A stretch of DNA of 34,926 nt, taken from the NCBI RefSeq assembly GCF_013179805.1, contig NZ_SRRZ01000078.1, positions 1-34,926 of the forward strand, read 5' to 3'. The notes under the pieces were generated by a model that saw only the letters and a list, made by a program, of their open reading frames with translations, searched no databases and had not been told where the DNA came from. The stretch comes from Microcoleus asticus IPMA8 (GTDB lineage Bacteria > Cyanobacteriota > Cyanobacteriia > Cyanobacteriales > Microcoleaceae). This document shows, one piece after another, positions 15,465 through 23,503 of the stretch. Position 1 is the stretch's first letter, and every line of letters starts with the position of its first letter. The position numbers and the translations under genes are program-made.

Positions 15465-15675
15465 ACCAGACTATGTACATTGTAAGACCAAGTTTAGCGC
15501 TTAACTTCACGAAACCAAGACTAGGTATAATGTAGGGGCAGGTTGAGCGCGTAACTCGGTCATCGACGAATAACCTTTATACAAAACCTGCCTGTTTCTA
15601 TTGTTCATTCCTTAATAATCTCAAGAGAAACCTGTTTTTTTGCTAAAAAGTGTAACTTATCGGAGGTATTGCAAG

Positions 15676-16176
15676 TTGAAAAAACATTATTGTTGGCGTA
15701 GAACTTTAACTGTCATTAGCTTGTGCTTGTATCTAATCTTAGCTGTCAGCCCGCCGGCTTTCGCCTCGATTCACAAATATCCAGAAACTGCCGAGACAGT
15801 AATGTTCCGATCCGTACAAAGCCTGCGCGATACTGATGACAAAGCGTGGCAAGTTGTTTTGTACAAGCGAGTAAAGTCGGGAGTAGTAAAGTCTTTAAAT
15901 CTGAGATTAGTAGGATTTCCGGGAATAGAAATACAGCACCCTGTACCGCTGAAAGTTGCGGCGGGAAAGCGGGAAATTGGCAAGGCAAATGATATTTGGA
16001 GCGAGTCTGATTTGCCCATTAATGTCGGAGAATACGATTTTAAATCAATAATTACACAAGTGGAAAGTAATCGACCTTTGCGGTTGAATTTGCCCGTGAA
16101 AAATCAAAAAGAAACAGAATTGCTGGTTCCTCCTTTTGCTGTGAGAGAATGGCGGCTGTTGTTAGATAGAAACTAA
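15676..16176 (+). CDS. DUF3122 family secreted protein
   Basis: A cyanobacteria-specific DUF3122 protein without a known function. The frame is open from a TTG at 15640, but the TTG at 15676 is preferred because CGGAGG lies 9 nt upstream of it and the protein then starts directly with a signal peptide (MKKHYCWRRTLTV...AVSPPAFA). The mature part of about 135 residues begins around SIHKYPETAE. It contains RSVQSLRDTDDKAWQVVLYK and LRLVGFPGIEIQHPVPLKV, the core of the family. It is predicted to be periplasmic or lumenal. It lies about 210 bp after the cytochrome gene on the same strand, and the spacer contains a GCAGGTT/AACCTGC inverted repeat. Confidence 0.85.
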   Translation: MKKHYCWRRTLTVISLCLYLILAVSPPAFASIHKYPETAETVMFRSVQSLRDTDDKAWQVVLYKRVKSGVVKSLNLRLVGFPGIEIQHPVPLKVAAGKREIGKANDIWSESDLPINVGEYDFKSIITQVESNRPLRLNLPVKNQKETELLVPPFAVREWRLLLDRN

Positions 16177-16178
16177 AT

Positions 16179-16425
16179 ACACCAATTTAAGCGCACTCTA
16201 CATTTTAAATCTCTACAATTGCCAATGTCACAAATCGCTATGTTTAAATATGCCTTAAGATAGATGTAAGGTATTTGAAGGATAATGTTGTCTGACATAA
16301 ACTCAAGATACCAATTTAATCGCACTCTACATTTAAAATCGCTTCAGTTTCATAGATGTATCAAAAATAACTTTATTTACATAGACCTTAAGGTAGATTT
16401 AACGTATTTGAAGGGTAATTATGAA
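16179..16425. repeat. Tandem duplication of about 130 bp upstream of the 71-residue protein gene
   Basis: CCAATTTAA[GT]CGCACTCTACATTT occurs at about 16182 and again at 16311. CCTTAA, a GTAGATTTA-like segment and GTATTTGAAGG, followed by GTAAT or ATAAT, occurs at about 16253 and again at 16386. The two copies are diverged but collinear. No gene lies in this 324-bp spacer, and the duplication covers the likely promoter region of the next gene. Confidence 0.75.
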
Positions 16426-16500
16426 ACAAACTAAAAGCTGAGTTAGTCGTTTGACAAAACTTCAGTGTTTTAACGTACGTGTATTCAGGGTGAAGCTACT

Positions 16501-16716
16501 ATGACTTTAATCAGTAAAATTGTCCGCAAAGCTTTGGCAACAGGTTACTTAACTGTTGAGGCCGAAGAACAGTTGCGACAGCAGTTGCAGATGACTAAGT
16601 ACGGTTTAGAAGATTTTGAGGCTTTTATTAATTTGCAAAAAGAGGTGATGGAAGGTCGCGTGAAACAGCAAGCTTTGGAATTGTTACGATCGCGCAAATG
16701 TTCTGCGACGGCTTGA
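16501..16716 (+). CDS. Small conserved cyanobacterial protein
   Basis: A 71-residue, predicted all-helical cytosolic protein of a type found widely in cyanobacteria (MTLISKIVRKALATGYLTVE, then AEEQLRQQLQ, then LEDFEAFINLQKEVMEGRVKQQ). No function is known to me. The start ATG is preceded by GGTGAAG at a suitable distance. The gene stands alone with a duplicated upstream region and a hairpin downstream, so it is probably monocistronic and individually regulated. Confidence 0.75.
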   Translation: MTLISKIVRKALATGYLTVEAEEQLRQQLQMTKYGLEDFEAFINLQKEVMEGRVKQQALELLRSRKCSATA

Positions 16717-16724
16717 ACCCAGTT

Positions 16725-16758
16725 CGATCGCCCTTTTGAAGATAATTAAGGGCGATCG
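16725..16758. terminator. Hairpin downstream of the 71-residue protein gene
   Basis: CGATCGCCCTT pairs with AAGGGCGATCG across a 12-nt loop, just after the stop codon. It has only a short T stretch, so terminator strength is uncertain. The stem includes an HIP1-like CGATCGCC core. Confidence 0.5.
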
Positions 16759-16892
16759 TTGGCAGTCAGGACTTTACTCCTTATTGATGAGGACTCTTCG
16801 TGCTCGCTACAAACCACACGGTAAACCACAGGGTCGATCGTACTTTGGGATAGCATCAGTATCCGCTACTTATTCAATGCTGTTCTTGCTTG

Positions 16893-17522
16893 TTAATTGA
16901 TGGGCGCCAGTGGATCGGGAGTATTTACGTTATTAGGGTTTTTAGCTGCTAAAAGTTTCTCCAACTCTCTAATTCTGGTCTGCATTGCTTCTACTTCCGT
17001 TTCAGAATAGCGAATCGGAATATGCTGCGGACAGTTCCAATCCCAGCCATCAATTTCAAATACGATCGCTCTTTCCACAGTTGCATCATAGTCTGTATCC
17101 CGAACTCGGGCAAGTATTACTGGATCGTCTTCCACAACGCGGGCGCGACCGAGAATCTTGAGGCGCCGGCGATGACGGTAATCCATTAGGAACAAAAATG
17201 CTTTATCATTTTCAGCAAGATTTCCCACAGAGATATATTGCACATTGCCACGAAAATCAGCAAATCCCAAAGTTCTCGGATCGAGAATCTTTAAAAATCC
17301 TGCTTTCCCGCCGCGAAACTGAATGTAGGGATAGCCATTAGAACTCACAGTGCCTAGATAAAATCCTTCCATACTGGAAATAAATTGCTCTAGATCGGGA
17401 TTGATGGAATTATTATCTGCACCTTTAGCCACAAAGCGTTCATAGTTCTCGCGGGAACCCATTTTTTCTTGCATGGCTTTCACTGCGGGAGTAAAAGCGA
17501 TCTTACCAAATTGACGAGGCAT
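16893..17522 (-). CDS. Pyridoxamine 5'-phosphate oxidase-family FMN-binding protein
   Basis: A split-barrel flavin-binding family protein. Members of this type bind FMN, but their substrates are mostly unknown, and it is not PdxH. The N-terminal FTPAVKAMQEKMGSRENYER is typical of the subgroup. The barrel carries FYLGTVSSNGYPYIQFRGG (about residues 53-71), FADFRGNVQYISVGNL, and FLMDYRHRRRLKILGRARVV. After the domain a short helix (about residues 175-192) and a Pro-rich end follow. The ATG is preceded by AAGGAG at a good distance. It is downstream of the glutathione S-transferase remnant on the same strand; an intact ancestor may have paired the two genes. Confidence 0.85.
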   Translation of the reverse strand: MPRQFGKIAFTPAVKAMQEKMGSRENYERFVAKGADNNSINPDLEQFISSMEGFYLGTVSSNGYPYIQFRGGKAGFLKILDPRTLGFADFRGNVQYISVGNLAENDKAFLFLMDYRHRRRLKILGRARVVEDDPVILARVRDTDYDATVERAIVFEIDGWDWNCPQHIPIRYSETEVEAMQTRIRELEKLLAAKNPNNVNTPDPLAPIN

Positions 17523-17571
17523 AAAATCTAACTCCTTGTCTACTTATTTAACTCGGCGATCTTCAAAATGC

Positions 17572-17740
17572 CTAGATTCCCAACATGGGAATATAACCAG
17601 AGAGTTGCTTCACCCGATCGATCCAATTCAAAACATTGGGATAAGCATCGAGTTCAATCTTGCGGTCTCTCGCTAAAGCGATATAGGGATAGATGGCCGC
17701 ATCTGCGATGGTGGGATGCTCAAACTCTAGCCAAGTGCGC
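17572..17740 (-). pseudogene. Glutathione S-transferase C-terminal remnant
   Basis: The minus strand encodes only the tail of a glutathione S-transferase: LEFEHPTIADAAIYPYIALA, then RDRKIELDAYPNVLNWIDRV and KQLSGYIPMLGI with a stop. This is the last 50-odd residues of the C-terminal helical domain. The conserved ADAAIYPY segment is intact, but everything upstream is missing and is replaced directly by a copy of the dispersed hairpin repeat at 17749-17802. The residues before the tail (GGRQSPRT) come from the repeat junction. The fragment has no start and should be non-functional. Confidence 0.85.
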
Positions 17741-17748
17741 GGACTCTG

Positions 17749-17802
17749 GCGCCCACCCCACAAGAAAATTCACTCTTTGTGGAACAGGCCGGAAAGCCTG
17801 TT
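17749..17802. repeat. Dispersed hairpin repeat copy at the GST break point
   Basis: GCGCCCACCCCACAAGAAAA, then TTCACTCTTTGTGGAACAGG and CCGGAAAGCCTGTTG. It is nearly the same as the copy at 11352-11420 and carries the same AACAGGCCGGAAAGCCTGTT palindrome. It sits exactly where the glutathione S-transferase reading frame ends. Confidence 0.75.
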
Positions 17803-17837
17803 GATAAAAATGATACGCCAAGCCTGGAAAAATGTTT

Positions 17838-20800
17838 CTACTGCATTCCTAGCTGTCGCCTTAAGGCTTCTGGAACATCAACGGCTGTATCCAAACCTCG
17901 AACATTCTCCCACTTTGTATTTTCATCCCATTTGACATCGCCAAGAGTGCGATCGTTGAGGTTTGCACCGCTGAGGTTTGTGCCGCTGAGATTTGTGCCA
18001 CTGAGATTTGTGCCACTGAGATTTGCGTCGCGGAGGTCTGCGTCGCGGAGGTCTGCGCTACTGAGATTTGCGTCGCTAAGGTATGCGTCGCGGAGGTCTG
18101 CATCGTGGAGGTTTGCACCACTTAGATTTGCGTCGCTGAGGTCTGCACCGGTAAAGTCTGCGCCGCTGAGGTTTGCGCCTCTGAAGTCTACGCTACTGAG
18201 GTTTGCGTTGCTGAGGTCTGCGTTGCTGAGGTCTGCGTTGCTGAGGTCTGCGCCGCTGAGGTCTGCCTCAGTGAGATATGTACCACTTAGGTGTGCGCCC
18301 CTAAGATTTGCGTCAATGAGGTCTGCGTTGCTGAATTCTGCGCCGTTGAGGTTTGCACCACTAAGGTTTGCGCCATAGAGGTCTGCGCCACAGAGTTCAG
18401 TGCCACCTAGGTTTGCGCCGCTGAGGTTTGCGCCGCTGAGAAATAGCCCAACAATTTGGAGAAAGCCAGAATCCCCAACACAATAGCTATAGCTGATGAG
18501 ACGCAATAACCGATTGGTATCGTCAAGCTTGCCTTCATCATTAGGCTTCCCGCAAGGATAAAACACCATTTTGTTTTTCAATTTATCTCTCTGCTGACCG
18601 TAACAATGCAACTCCAACAGCAAAATCATCACATTCAAACCAGCATAAATATCTATTTGTCGCTGTCCCAAATCTTGGGTTTTCAATTGATCTCGCAGTA
18701 GGCGCATCTTCTTCTGAGGCAAACTTTCCGGCAGCATATCGATAAATTCGCCCTCGCACCACCGCAGATAAAAATTTTCCAAACGCTGGAATAACTCCAC
18801 AAAGCGAAACTGATTTTCCTCGCCTGGATCAGCCGGACTTGTTAACAACCCCATCAAATATTCCACAATTTCTTCTGTCAGCGGCCCATAACCCAACAAA
18901 TCATAAATCTCCCAGTCCATCTGAGAGTCTTGAGTATTAAATCCTCTACCTTTCTTTCCCGGTTCCGTCCACTCTTCCAGACTTTCTTTCAATCGTTCCG
19001 CACACAGAAATTCACCAAAACTCTTGTGTACAAACTCCACAGAACCTTCTTTACTGCCTTGCTGAAGATAAAAAACCGCCAAAGCATTTCTCAGAGGATT
19101 GTCGCCAATCGGTATTTGTGCTTTTTCAAGTAAGGCTTTAACCGAGTTGTCTTCTCTCAATCGTTTCTCTATCATCGCTACAGGAGCGCATTCCCCTCCC
19201 GACTGCACCACGCACAATCCTGCTTCTGTAAGGATGCGCCGCAAATCTTCTGTCTCCAGTTCGGTCAAATTGCGATTGAGCAATTTAGACCGCTGTTCAG
19301 TGAGTACCCAATTCACAGCTTGGTTGTAAATCAAAATTTTTGCTTGAGTGCTGTTAGTTCCTTGAAAATCCTCAACTTTCAAGATTTTGTCCCGGTGCAT
19401 TGCCGCTAACAGATAAAGCAAGAGCGGCTCTCGCGAGAGTTCTGATTTTACATTCTGTGGACAGCATTTATCTTGCAAAAAATTCTGAAAAGCTGAGGTT
19501 TTTTCGGTCCCTAGTTGGGCTTCCCACTTGCTCAACCACTGTTGCTGTATCCCGTCATCCATTATCTGAATTTCGACTCGATCCAAGTTATCTGGCATTT
19601 GCCTTTCAATCCCTTGCAAAGCTAAAGTTCTGCCAGTAATCAAAACCCGGTGTCCCATTTCCGAATTCTGATCGCAGTCTCGCTGAAATTGTCCTACTTG
19701 CTTGAGAAATTGCTCTAAACCGCCGCTGCTTCTCCCCTCCATCAGCAACTCGTCAAAGCCATCCAAGAAAAACAAATATCGCGTGTTTCTATCTGTCAAC
19801 CAGCCGTCATCGCTAGCAAAACCAGCATTAACTGCTTCTTTGAGTGTTTCTCGAAAACTCTTTTGCAATATGGGAATATCTCGCAGTCGAATTAACACGG
19901 GAGTCCAAACTGGATGCAAATGTTGCCGCACCCTGTCAGCAAACATCCGACAAAAAACGCTCTTGCCGCGTCCGGGTCCAGCTTCGACAAACATTACTTT
20001 ATTTTCTTTTTTGCCATCCTCAAGCAATTTTTTTGCCCAAGTTGCTAAATCGAAATGTTCTGTATTTTTAACACGATTTGCCTTTTTATCAATTGGCTTT
20101 GCCTTCAGAGGCACGTAGATATCTTTGAATGAGAAATTTTCTGCAAATACAGGTTCTAGGGGTAGAGAGGCAATCTGTTCTTGCAGGTATTTGTCAATGC
20201 TTTGATATTTCTCTTGTTCCTCCCGCCATTCTCTGATAGAAGGCTGTCCGAGATGTTTCATGGCATCGCTGGAAACAGCCCAAGCTTTGATTAAATAACG
20301 GTGAGTATTAGCAGCAACTCTCTTTGTCAACATTTGAGCTTCATCGGCATTTAGTCCGGCTTGTTGCAGCCGCTGTGACAGCACTAGGTTAAATTCCTCG
20401 GCTAATATCGAATCCCGGAAGCAAATAACAGTTTCTGTAGCTGCTGTATCGCTCAATTCCAAATCCGCCAATTTTTTAAGCAACTGCTTGACTTTATCGG
20501 AAACCGGAGTTTGCCCGATGCGATTTAACAAACTTGCGTCTTGTCCAATAAAATCCTTAAAACTTTCCAGATAAGCCGCCTGACTGACGAGGAAAATGCA
20601 CTCAGCTAAAGTCGGCTGCTGTTGAGTTTTTTCGATGAAAAATGCCAGCATTTTCGCCGCAATTCCGACAAATGGCAATCCAGTTCCCACAACTTGAGCT
20701 AAGGGAGAGTTCAAAACCTCTAGCAGCAAGTTGCTATTGTCCAGCCCTTGTTCTTTGAACATTTTTGCCAATTCTGCGGCTGTTTTCCCAGCTTCTCCGA

Positions 20801-20873
20801 TTCCCTCCGCTGCTTCGGCGGAACACAGTTCTTTAATATCAGTAGTTAAGAGTTTCCAGATGCGATTGGCCAT
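17838..20873 (-). CDS. NACHT-domain NTPase with C-terminal pentapeptide repeats
   Basis: A large STAND-type ATPase of 1011 residues. The N-terminal helical region (about 1-240) includes a hydrophobic segment at about 58-82 and is not an effector family I recognise. The NACHT domain follows: Walker A is GPGRGKS (299-305), Walker B is LFFLDGFDEL (367-376), and the following basic residue is in ITGRTLAL (Arg415). The winged-helix and helical part runs to about 810 and contains VEFVHKSFGEFLCAERL, typical of NACHT proteins. The end carries about 32 pentapeptide repeats of the A(D/N)LSG type (about 811-972) and a capping segment of about 39 residues. STAND proteins switch on by oligomerising after ligand recognition, and several bacterial NACHT proteins act against phages, so an immune or signalling role is possible but unproven. 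It stands alone with no obvious partner gene. Confidence 0.9.
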   Translation of the reverse strand: MANRIWKLLTTDIKELCSAEAAEGIGEAGKTAAELAKMFKEQGLDNSNLLLEVLNSPLAQVVGTGLPFVGIAAKMLAFFIEKTQQQPTLAECIFLVSQAAYLESFKDFIGQDASLLNRIGQTPVSDKVKQLLKKLADLELSDTAATETVICFRDSILAEEFNLVLSQRLQQAGLNADEAQMLTKRVAANTHRYLIKAWAVSSDAMKHLGQPSIREWREEQEKYQSIDKYLQEQIASLPLEPVFAENFSFKDIYVPLKAKPIDKKANRVKNTEHFDLATWAKKLLEDGKKENKVMFVEAGPGRGKSVFCRMFADRVRQHLHPVWTPVLIRLRDIPILQKSFRETLKEAVNAGFASDDGWLTDRNTRYLFFLDGFDELLMEGRSSGGLEQFLKQVGQFQRDCDQNSEMGHRVLITGRTLALQGIERQMPDNLDRVEIQIMDDGIQQQWLSKWEAQLGTEKTSAFQNFLQDKCCPQNVKSELSREPLLLYLLAAMHRDKILKVEDFQGTNSTQAKILIYNQAVNWVLTEQRSKLLNRNLTELETEDLRRILTEAGLCVVQSGGECAPVAMIEKRLREDNSVKALLEKAQIPIGDNPLRNALAVFYLQQGSKEGSVEFVHKSFGEFLCAERLKESLEEWTEPGKKGRGFNTQDSQMDWEIYDLLGYGPLTEEIVEYLMGLLTSPADPGEENQFRFVELFQRLENFYLRWCEGEFIDMLPESLPQKKMRLLRDQLKTQDLGQRQIDIYAGLNVMILLLELHCYGQQRDKLKNKMVFYPCGKPNDEGKLDDTNRLLRLISYSYCVGDSGFLQIVGLFLSGANLSGANLGGTELCGADLYGANLSGANLNGAEFSNADLIDANLRGAHLSGTYLTEADLSGADLSNADLSNADLSNANLSSVDFRGANLSGADFTGADLSDANLSGANLHDADLRDAYLSDANLSSADLRDADLRDANLSGTNLSGTNLSGTNLSGANLNDRTLGDVKWDENTKWENVRGLDTAVDVPEALRRQLGMQ
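17950..18446. repeat. 15-bp tandem repeats coding for pentapeptide repeats
   Basis: The DNA consists of 15-bp units of the type GAGGTTTGCGCCGCT. Some neighbouring units are identical or almost so, for example three GAG[AG]TTTGTGCC[AG]CT copies near 17980-18025 and three GAGGTCTGCGTTGCT copies near 18205-18250. They therefore probably expanded recently by slippage. Confidence 0.85.
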
Positions 20874-21001
20874 TTTTACCTGCCCTATTTCAGAAGAGAG
20901 AATCTGAGAAAATCTACATTTAACTCTGTAAGCATTCCGTAGTTCGTCGCCACCAATCTGTTCTCAAACTAACAATTAGAAAAGATTAAGTGCCTTTTAC
21001 C

Positions 21002-21030
21002 TTGACAAAAATACAACGATCGCCAATAAT
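21002..21030 (+). promoter_or_regulatory. Likely promoter of rplU-rpmA
   Basis: The -35 box TTGACA (21002-21007), a 17-bp spacer and the -10-like AATAAT (21025-21030) lie upstream of rplU in the 297-bp spacer from the divergent NACHT gene. The predicted leader is about 130 nt. L21 leaders in bacteria are often regulated, but I see no defined structure. Confidence 0.55.
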
Positions 21031-21170
21031 GATAGATTGTCTGTCTAAATCCGGCTCGGATCAGGTTAAGACATTCCAAAAGCTGGAGAGCAGTCAGCCG
21101 TCAAAAGTCCACAACGACCAATGACCAATGACTCATCAGCTACCTGTACGGCAATCTCAACAACCATCCC

Positions 21171-21563
21171 ATGACTTACGCAATCATTGAAACCGGCGGC
21201 AAACAATTTCGGGTAGAACCAGGCCGCTTCTACGACATCGAACTGCTTCACGTTGAAGCTGAATCCAAAGTCACCATAGACAAAGTATTTCTGATCCAGC
21301 ACGAAGGCGAGGTTCATATCGGCCAGCCTCTACTAGAAAATGCCACAGTAGAAGGAACGGTTCTGCGGCATTTCCGGGGCCGCAAAGTCCTCGTCTACAA
21401 GATGAAGCCGAAAAAGAAAACTCGGAAGAAAAAAGGGCACCGTCAAGAAACAACTCGCTTTATGATTGACTCCATCAGCGTCAACGGTACAGTGTTAGCC
21501 GCCAGAGACTTAACTGCAGCAGTTGTTGAAACCCCCCAAACCGCCGAAACTGATTCAGAATAA
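21171..21563 (+). CDS. rplU: 50S ribosomal protein L21
   Basis: Binds 23S rRNA in the large subunit. It has 130 residues, slightly longer than the usual 103 because of a cyanobacterial C-terminal extension. The start MTYAIIETGGKQFRVEPGR is the L21 signature. The conserved central part contains KVLVYKMKPKKKTRKKKGHRQ, the rRNA-binding basic segment, followed by T-R-F-M-I-D-S-I. The C-terminal Ala/Thr/Glu-rich tail of about 25 residues is not conserved. It is 27 bp upstream of rpmA, and the pair forms the typical rplU-rpmA operon. Confidence 0.97.
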   Translation: MTYAIIETGGKQFRVEPGRFYDIELLHVEAESKVTIDKVFLIQHEGEVHIGQPLLENATVEGTVLRHFRGRKVLVYKMKPKKKTRKKKGHRQETTRFMIDSISVNGTVLAARDLTAAVVETPQTAETDSE

Positions 21564-21590
21564 AACATAGTAAATACAGTTGAGGATATT

Positions 21591-21890
21591 ATGGCCCACA
21601 AGAAAGGTACAGGCAGTACACGTAACGGACGCGACTCTAATTCTCAGCGTCTGGGTGTCAAAAAGTACGGCGGTCAAGTTGTCAAAGCTGGCAACATTTT
21701 GATCCGCCAACGCGGCACTAAAGTTCACCCTGGCAATAATGTTGGTATCGGCAGAGATGATACTCTGTTTGCCATGATTGACGGTGTGGTGACTTTTGAA
21801 AGAAAAGGCAAAACTCGCAAGAAAGTCAGCATTTATCCTGTTGTAGCAGCACCTGTGGCTGAACCCGCGGCTGAAGCTGTCGCAGTTTAG
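21591..21890 (+). CDS. rpmA: 50S ribosomal protein L27
   Basis: A component of the peptidyl-transferase region of the large subunit. The 99 residues start MAHKKGTGSTRNGRDSNSQR, so no N-terminal cleavage sequence of the Firmicutes type is present. The conserved RLGVKKYGGQ, GNILIRQRGTKVHPGNNVG and DDTLFAMIDG follow. The Ala/Val-rich C-terminal extension (about 15 residues) is unusual for enterobacterial L27 but normal in cyanobacteria. It is followed by a strong terminator. Confidence 0.98.
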   Translation: MAHKKGTGSTRNGRDSNSQRLGVKKYGGQVVKAGNILIRQRGTKVHPGNNVGIGRDDTLFAMIDGVVTFERKGKTRKKVSIYPVVAAPVAEPAAEAVAV

Positions 21891-21930
21891 TTCCTCGTTC
21901 CTAGGCTATGCCTGGGAACCCATATAATTG

Positions 21931-21988
21931 AGGCTCTGCCTCCTGATTTTCTATGTTATTAGAAATTTACAGGAGGCAGAGCTTTTTG
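21931..21988 (+). terminator. Rho-independent terminator after rpmA
   Basis: GGCTCTGCCTCCTG pairs with CAGGAGGCAGAGC, and TTTTT follows. The loop of about 27 nt is AT-rich. It ends the rplU-rpmA transcript. Confidence 0.85.
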
Positions 21989-22076
21989 CAATTTGTTTCC
22001 CCGGAGAAAGGACTCTGGGTGCTTACCAAGAACCACAGAAGCAGGAAAAACTCTCGTTTTTACTCCTAAAAATTGG

Positions 22077-22289
22077 CTAGCCTCCTCCCACAATTGTGAC
22101 AACTTCTAAGATGTCGCCCTCTTGCATTTGTGTAGTTTCCCAAAATTGTTTGTGCAGAATTTCCCCGTTGTACTCCACAGCTACCAAGCGCGGGTTTAAT
22201 CCCAATTGTTCTAGTAATTTTGGTAACGGTGTGTCGATCGCACAATTGCGGGTTTCTCCGTTAACTTGCAGCGCAATTTGATTTATCAT
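22077..22289 (-). CDS. thiS: Sulfur carrier protein ThiS
   Basis: The ubiquitin-like carrier that, as C-terminal thiocarboxylate, delivers sulfur to the thiazole ring of thiamine. Its 70 residues match the family. The beta-grasp fold ends in TIVGGG, and the terminal Gly-Gly is the site of adenylation and thiocarboxylation. VEYNGEILHK is typical of ThiS. It is on the same strand as thiE and downstream of it, separated by a palindromic repeat of about 130 bp. ThiG and ThiF are not in the window. Confidence 0.92.
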   Translation of the reverse strand: MINQIALQVNGETRNCAIDTPLPKLLEQLGLNPRLVAVEYNGEILHKQFWETTQMQEGDILEVVTIVGGG

Positions 22290-22317
22290 CAGTTATTAGT
22301 TATTAGTTATATAAAAT

Positions 22318-22420
22318 CCGGTGGCATCGGTATTAATATTACCCACAGTCAGGACACGGCAATGCCGTTTCCCTACAATTATATCCGGGTAGGGAAACGG
22401 CATTGCCGTGTCCTCGGTTA
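22318..22420. repeat. Palindromic element, copy 1
   Basis: GACACGGCAATGCCGTTTCC is followed by CTAC and a short loop, then GTAGGGAAACGGCATTGCCG and TGTC. The flank GCATCGGTATTAATATTACC adjoins the left arm. The same flank and arms recur in inverted orientation at 25825-25946. It lies between thiE and thiS. Confidence 0.85.
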
Positions 22421-23503
22421 CTAGGTTTTCCCCTGCAAAGCTTTCTGAGCTTTCAGATTCTGCATCCGAATCAACTGCGAGATGAAAAACTGCGTCACTA
22501 AAGTAGGCTGTTCTGCTTCCATAATCGCGCGTACTGTGGCAACCCTTTGAGCTCCGGCATTTAATACTTCATCGAGGTTGTTGATATCAATTCCGCCGAT
22601 CGCAAACCACGGAATCGGCGACTTATCAGCAGCATACCGCACATAGTCCAAACCTGCCGCCTGTTTATCAGGTTTAGTAGGAGTGGAATAAACAGGCCCA
22701 ACTCCAATGTAGTCGGCTCCCTCTTCAATAGCTCGCTGCATTTCCTCGCCATTCGTAGTAGAACGACCGATGATCCGTCCCGGGCCGAGCAACTTGCGCG
22801 CTTCCGCCACAGGCAAATCTCCCTGCCCTAAGTGTACGCCGTCGGCATCCGCTGCGATCGCAAAATCCACGCGATCGTTCACAATCAGCAAAGCATCGTA
22901 GCGGTGACAAAGTTCGCAAAGCTGGCGCGCGTTGGCCAACTTTGCGCCGTCGTCTGAGCTTTTGTCGCGGTACTGCACCAAAGTCAGTCCGCCTTGCAAA
23001 GCAGCTTCCACAACTCCCATCAAGTTGTCTCTGGGCGAAGTTACAAGGTATAACTGCGATCGAAGTAACTGCTGGTAGCGCCGATAAGCCAGCAAATTGC
23101 TTTCGAGAGTATAAACCCGATAGCGCATCTGCTTAAAAGCCGCGCCCATATTCCGATCGTAAATTTTGCCATACTCTTCGAGTACCCGCAAAGCTTCTTC
23201 CACCCGACAGAAATTCGCCTCCAGTAGCTGCTGAATGCTCGAACGCTGCTCTTCCTGCGGGTGAGTCAACTCCGTACCCGGATCTGCGGGCGTATCCCTA
23301 GCACTGCGAAGTTCTGCGACGTGCCAAGCAGCCAATTCTTGACGCAGTTGCTTGCACTCGCCAGCTAAATCGGCGTTGTTGAGACCAAACCTGCACCATT
23401 CTTCAATAATTCTCAACCCTTCGCGCGATCGATCTAAATTTGCATCTAAGATCCGGCAGAGTGCTGGCTGTGCCGGTAAAGTTCTGTTTTGTTTGTCGGT
23501 CAT
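22421..23503 (-). CDS. thiE: Thiamine phosphate synthase with N-terminal ThiD2 domain
   Basis: Couples HMP pyrophosphate with the thiazole phosphate to give thiamine phosphate. The 360-residue protein is longer than the usual ThiE (about 210) because the N-terminal 140 residues form the ThiD2-type domain seen in cyanobacteria (RILDANLDRSREGLRIIEEW, then EANFCRVEEALRVLEEYGK). The C-terminal TIM barrel carries LTLVQYRDKSSDD, VNDRVDFAIAADADGVHLGQ, IGRSTTNGEEMQRA, GADYIGVGPVYSTPTK and FAIGGI, which are the phosphate- and pyrimidine-binding segments. It ends with a short basic tail. It is paired with thiS downstream. I found no thiamine pyrophosphate riboswitch signature in the upstream 360 bp. 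Confidence 0.96.
   Translation of the reverse strand: MTDKQNRTLPAQPALCRILDANLDRSREGLRIIEEWCRFGLNNADLAGECKQLRQELAAWHVAELRSARDTPADPGTELTHPQEEQRSSIQQLLEANFCRVEEALRVLEEYGKIYDRNMGAAFKQMRYRVYTLESNLLAYRRYQQLLRSQLYLVTSPRDNLMGVVEAALQGGLTLVQYRDKSSDDGAKLANARQLCELCHRYDALLIVNDRVDFAIAADADGVHLGQGDLPVAEARKLLGPGRIIGRSTTNGEEMQRAIEEGADYIGVGPVYSTPTKPDKQAAGLDYVRYAADKSPIPWFAIGGIDINNLDEVLNAGAQRVATVRAIMEAEQPTLVTQFFISQLIRMQNLKAQKALQGKT

Noticed and set aside
17779..18378. Plus-strand reading frame rich in LRFAPLRF repeats
   Set aside because: It is the antisense shadow of the pentapeptide-repeat DNA; a repeat of 15 bp stays open in several frames.
17950..18446. CRISPR-like or satellite array
   Set aside because: The regular 15-bp units have no spacers and are in-frame codons of the pentapeptide repeats of the NACHT protein.
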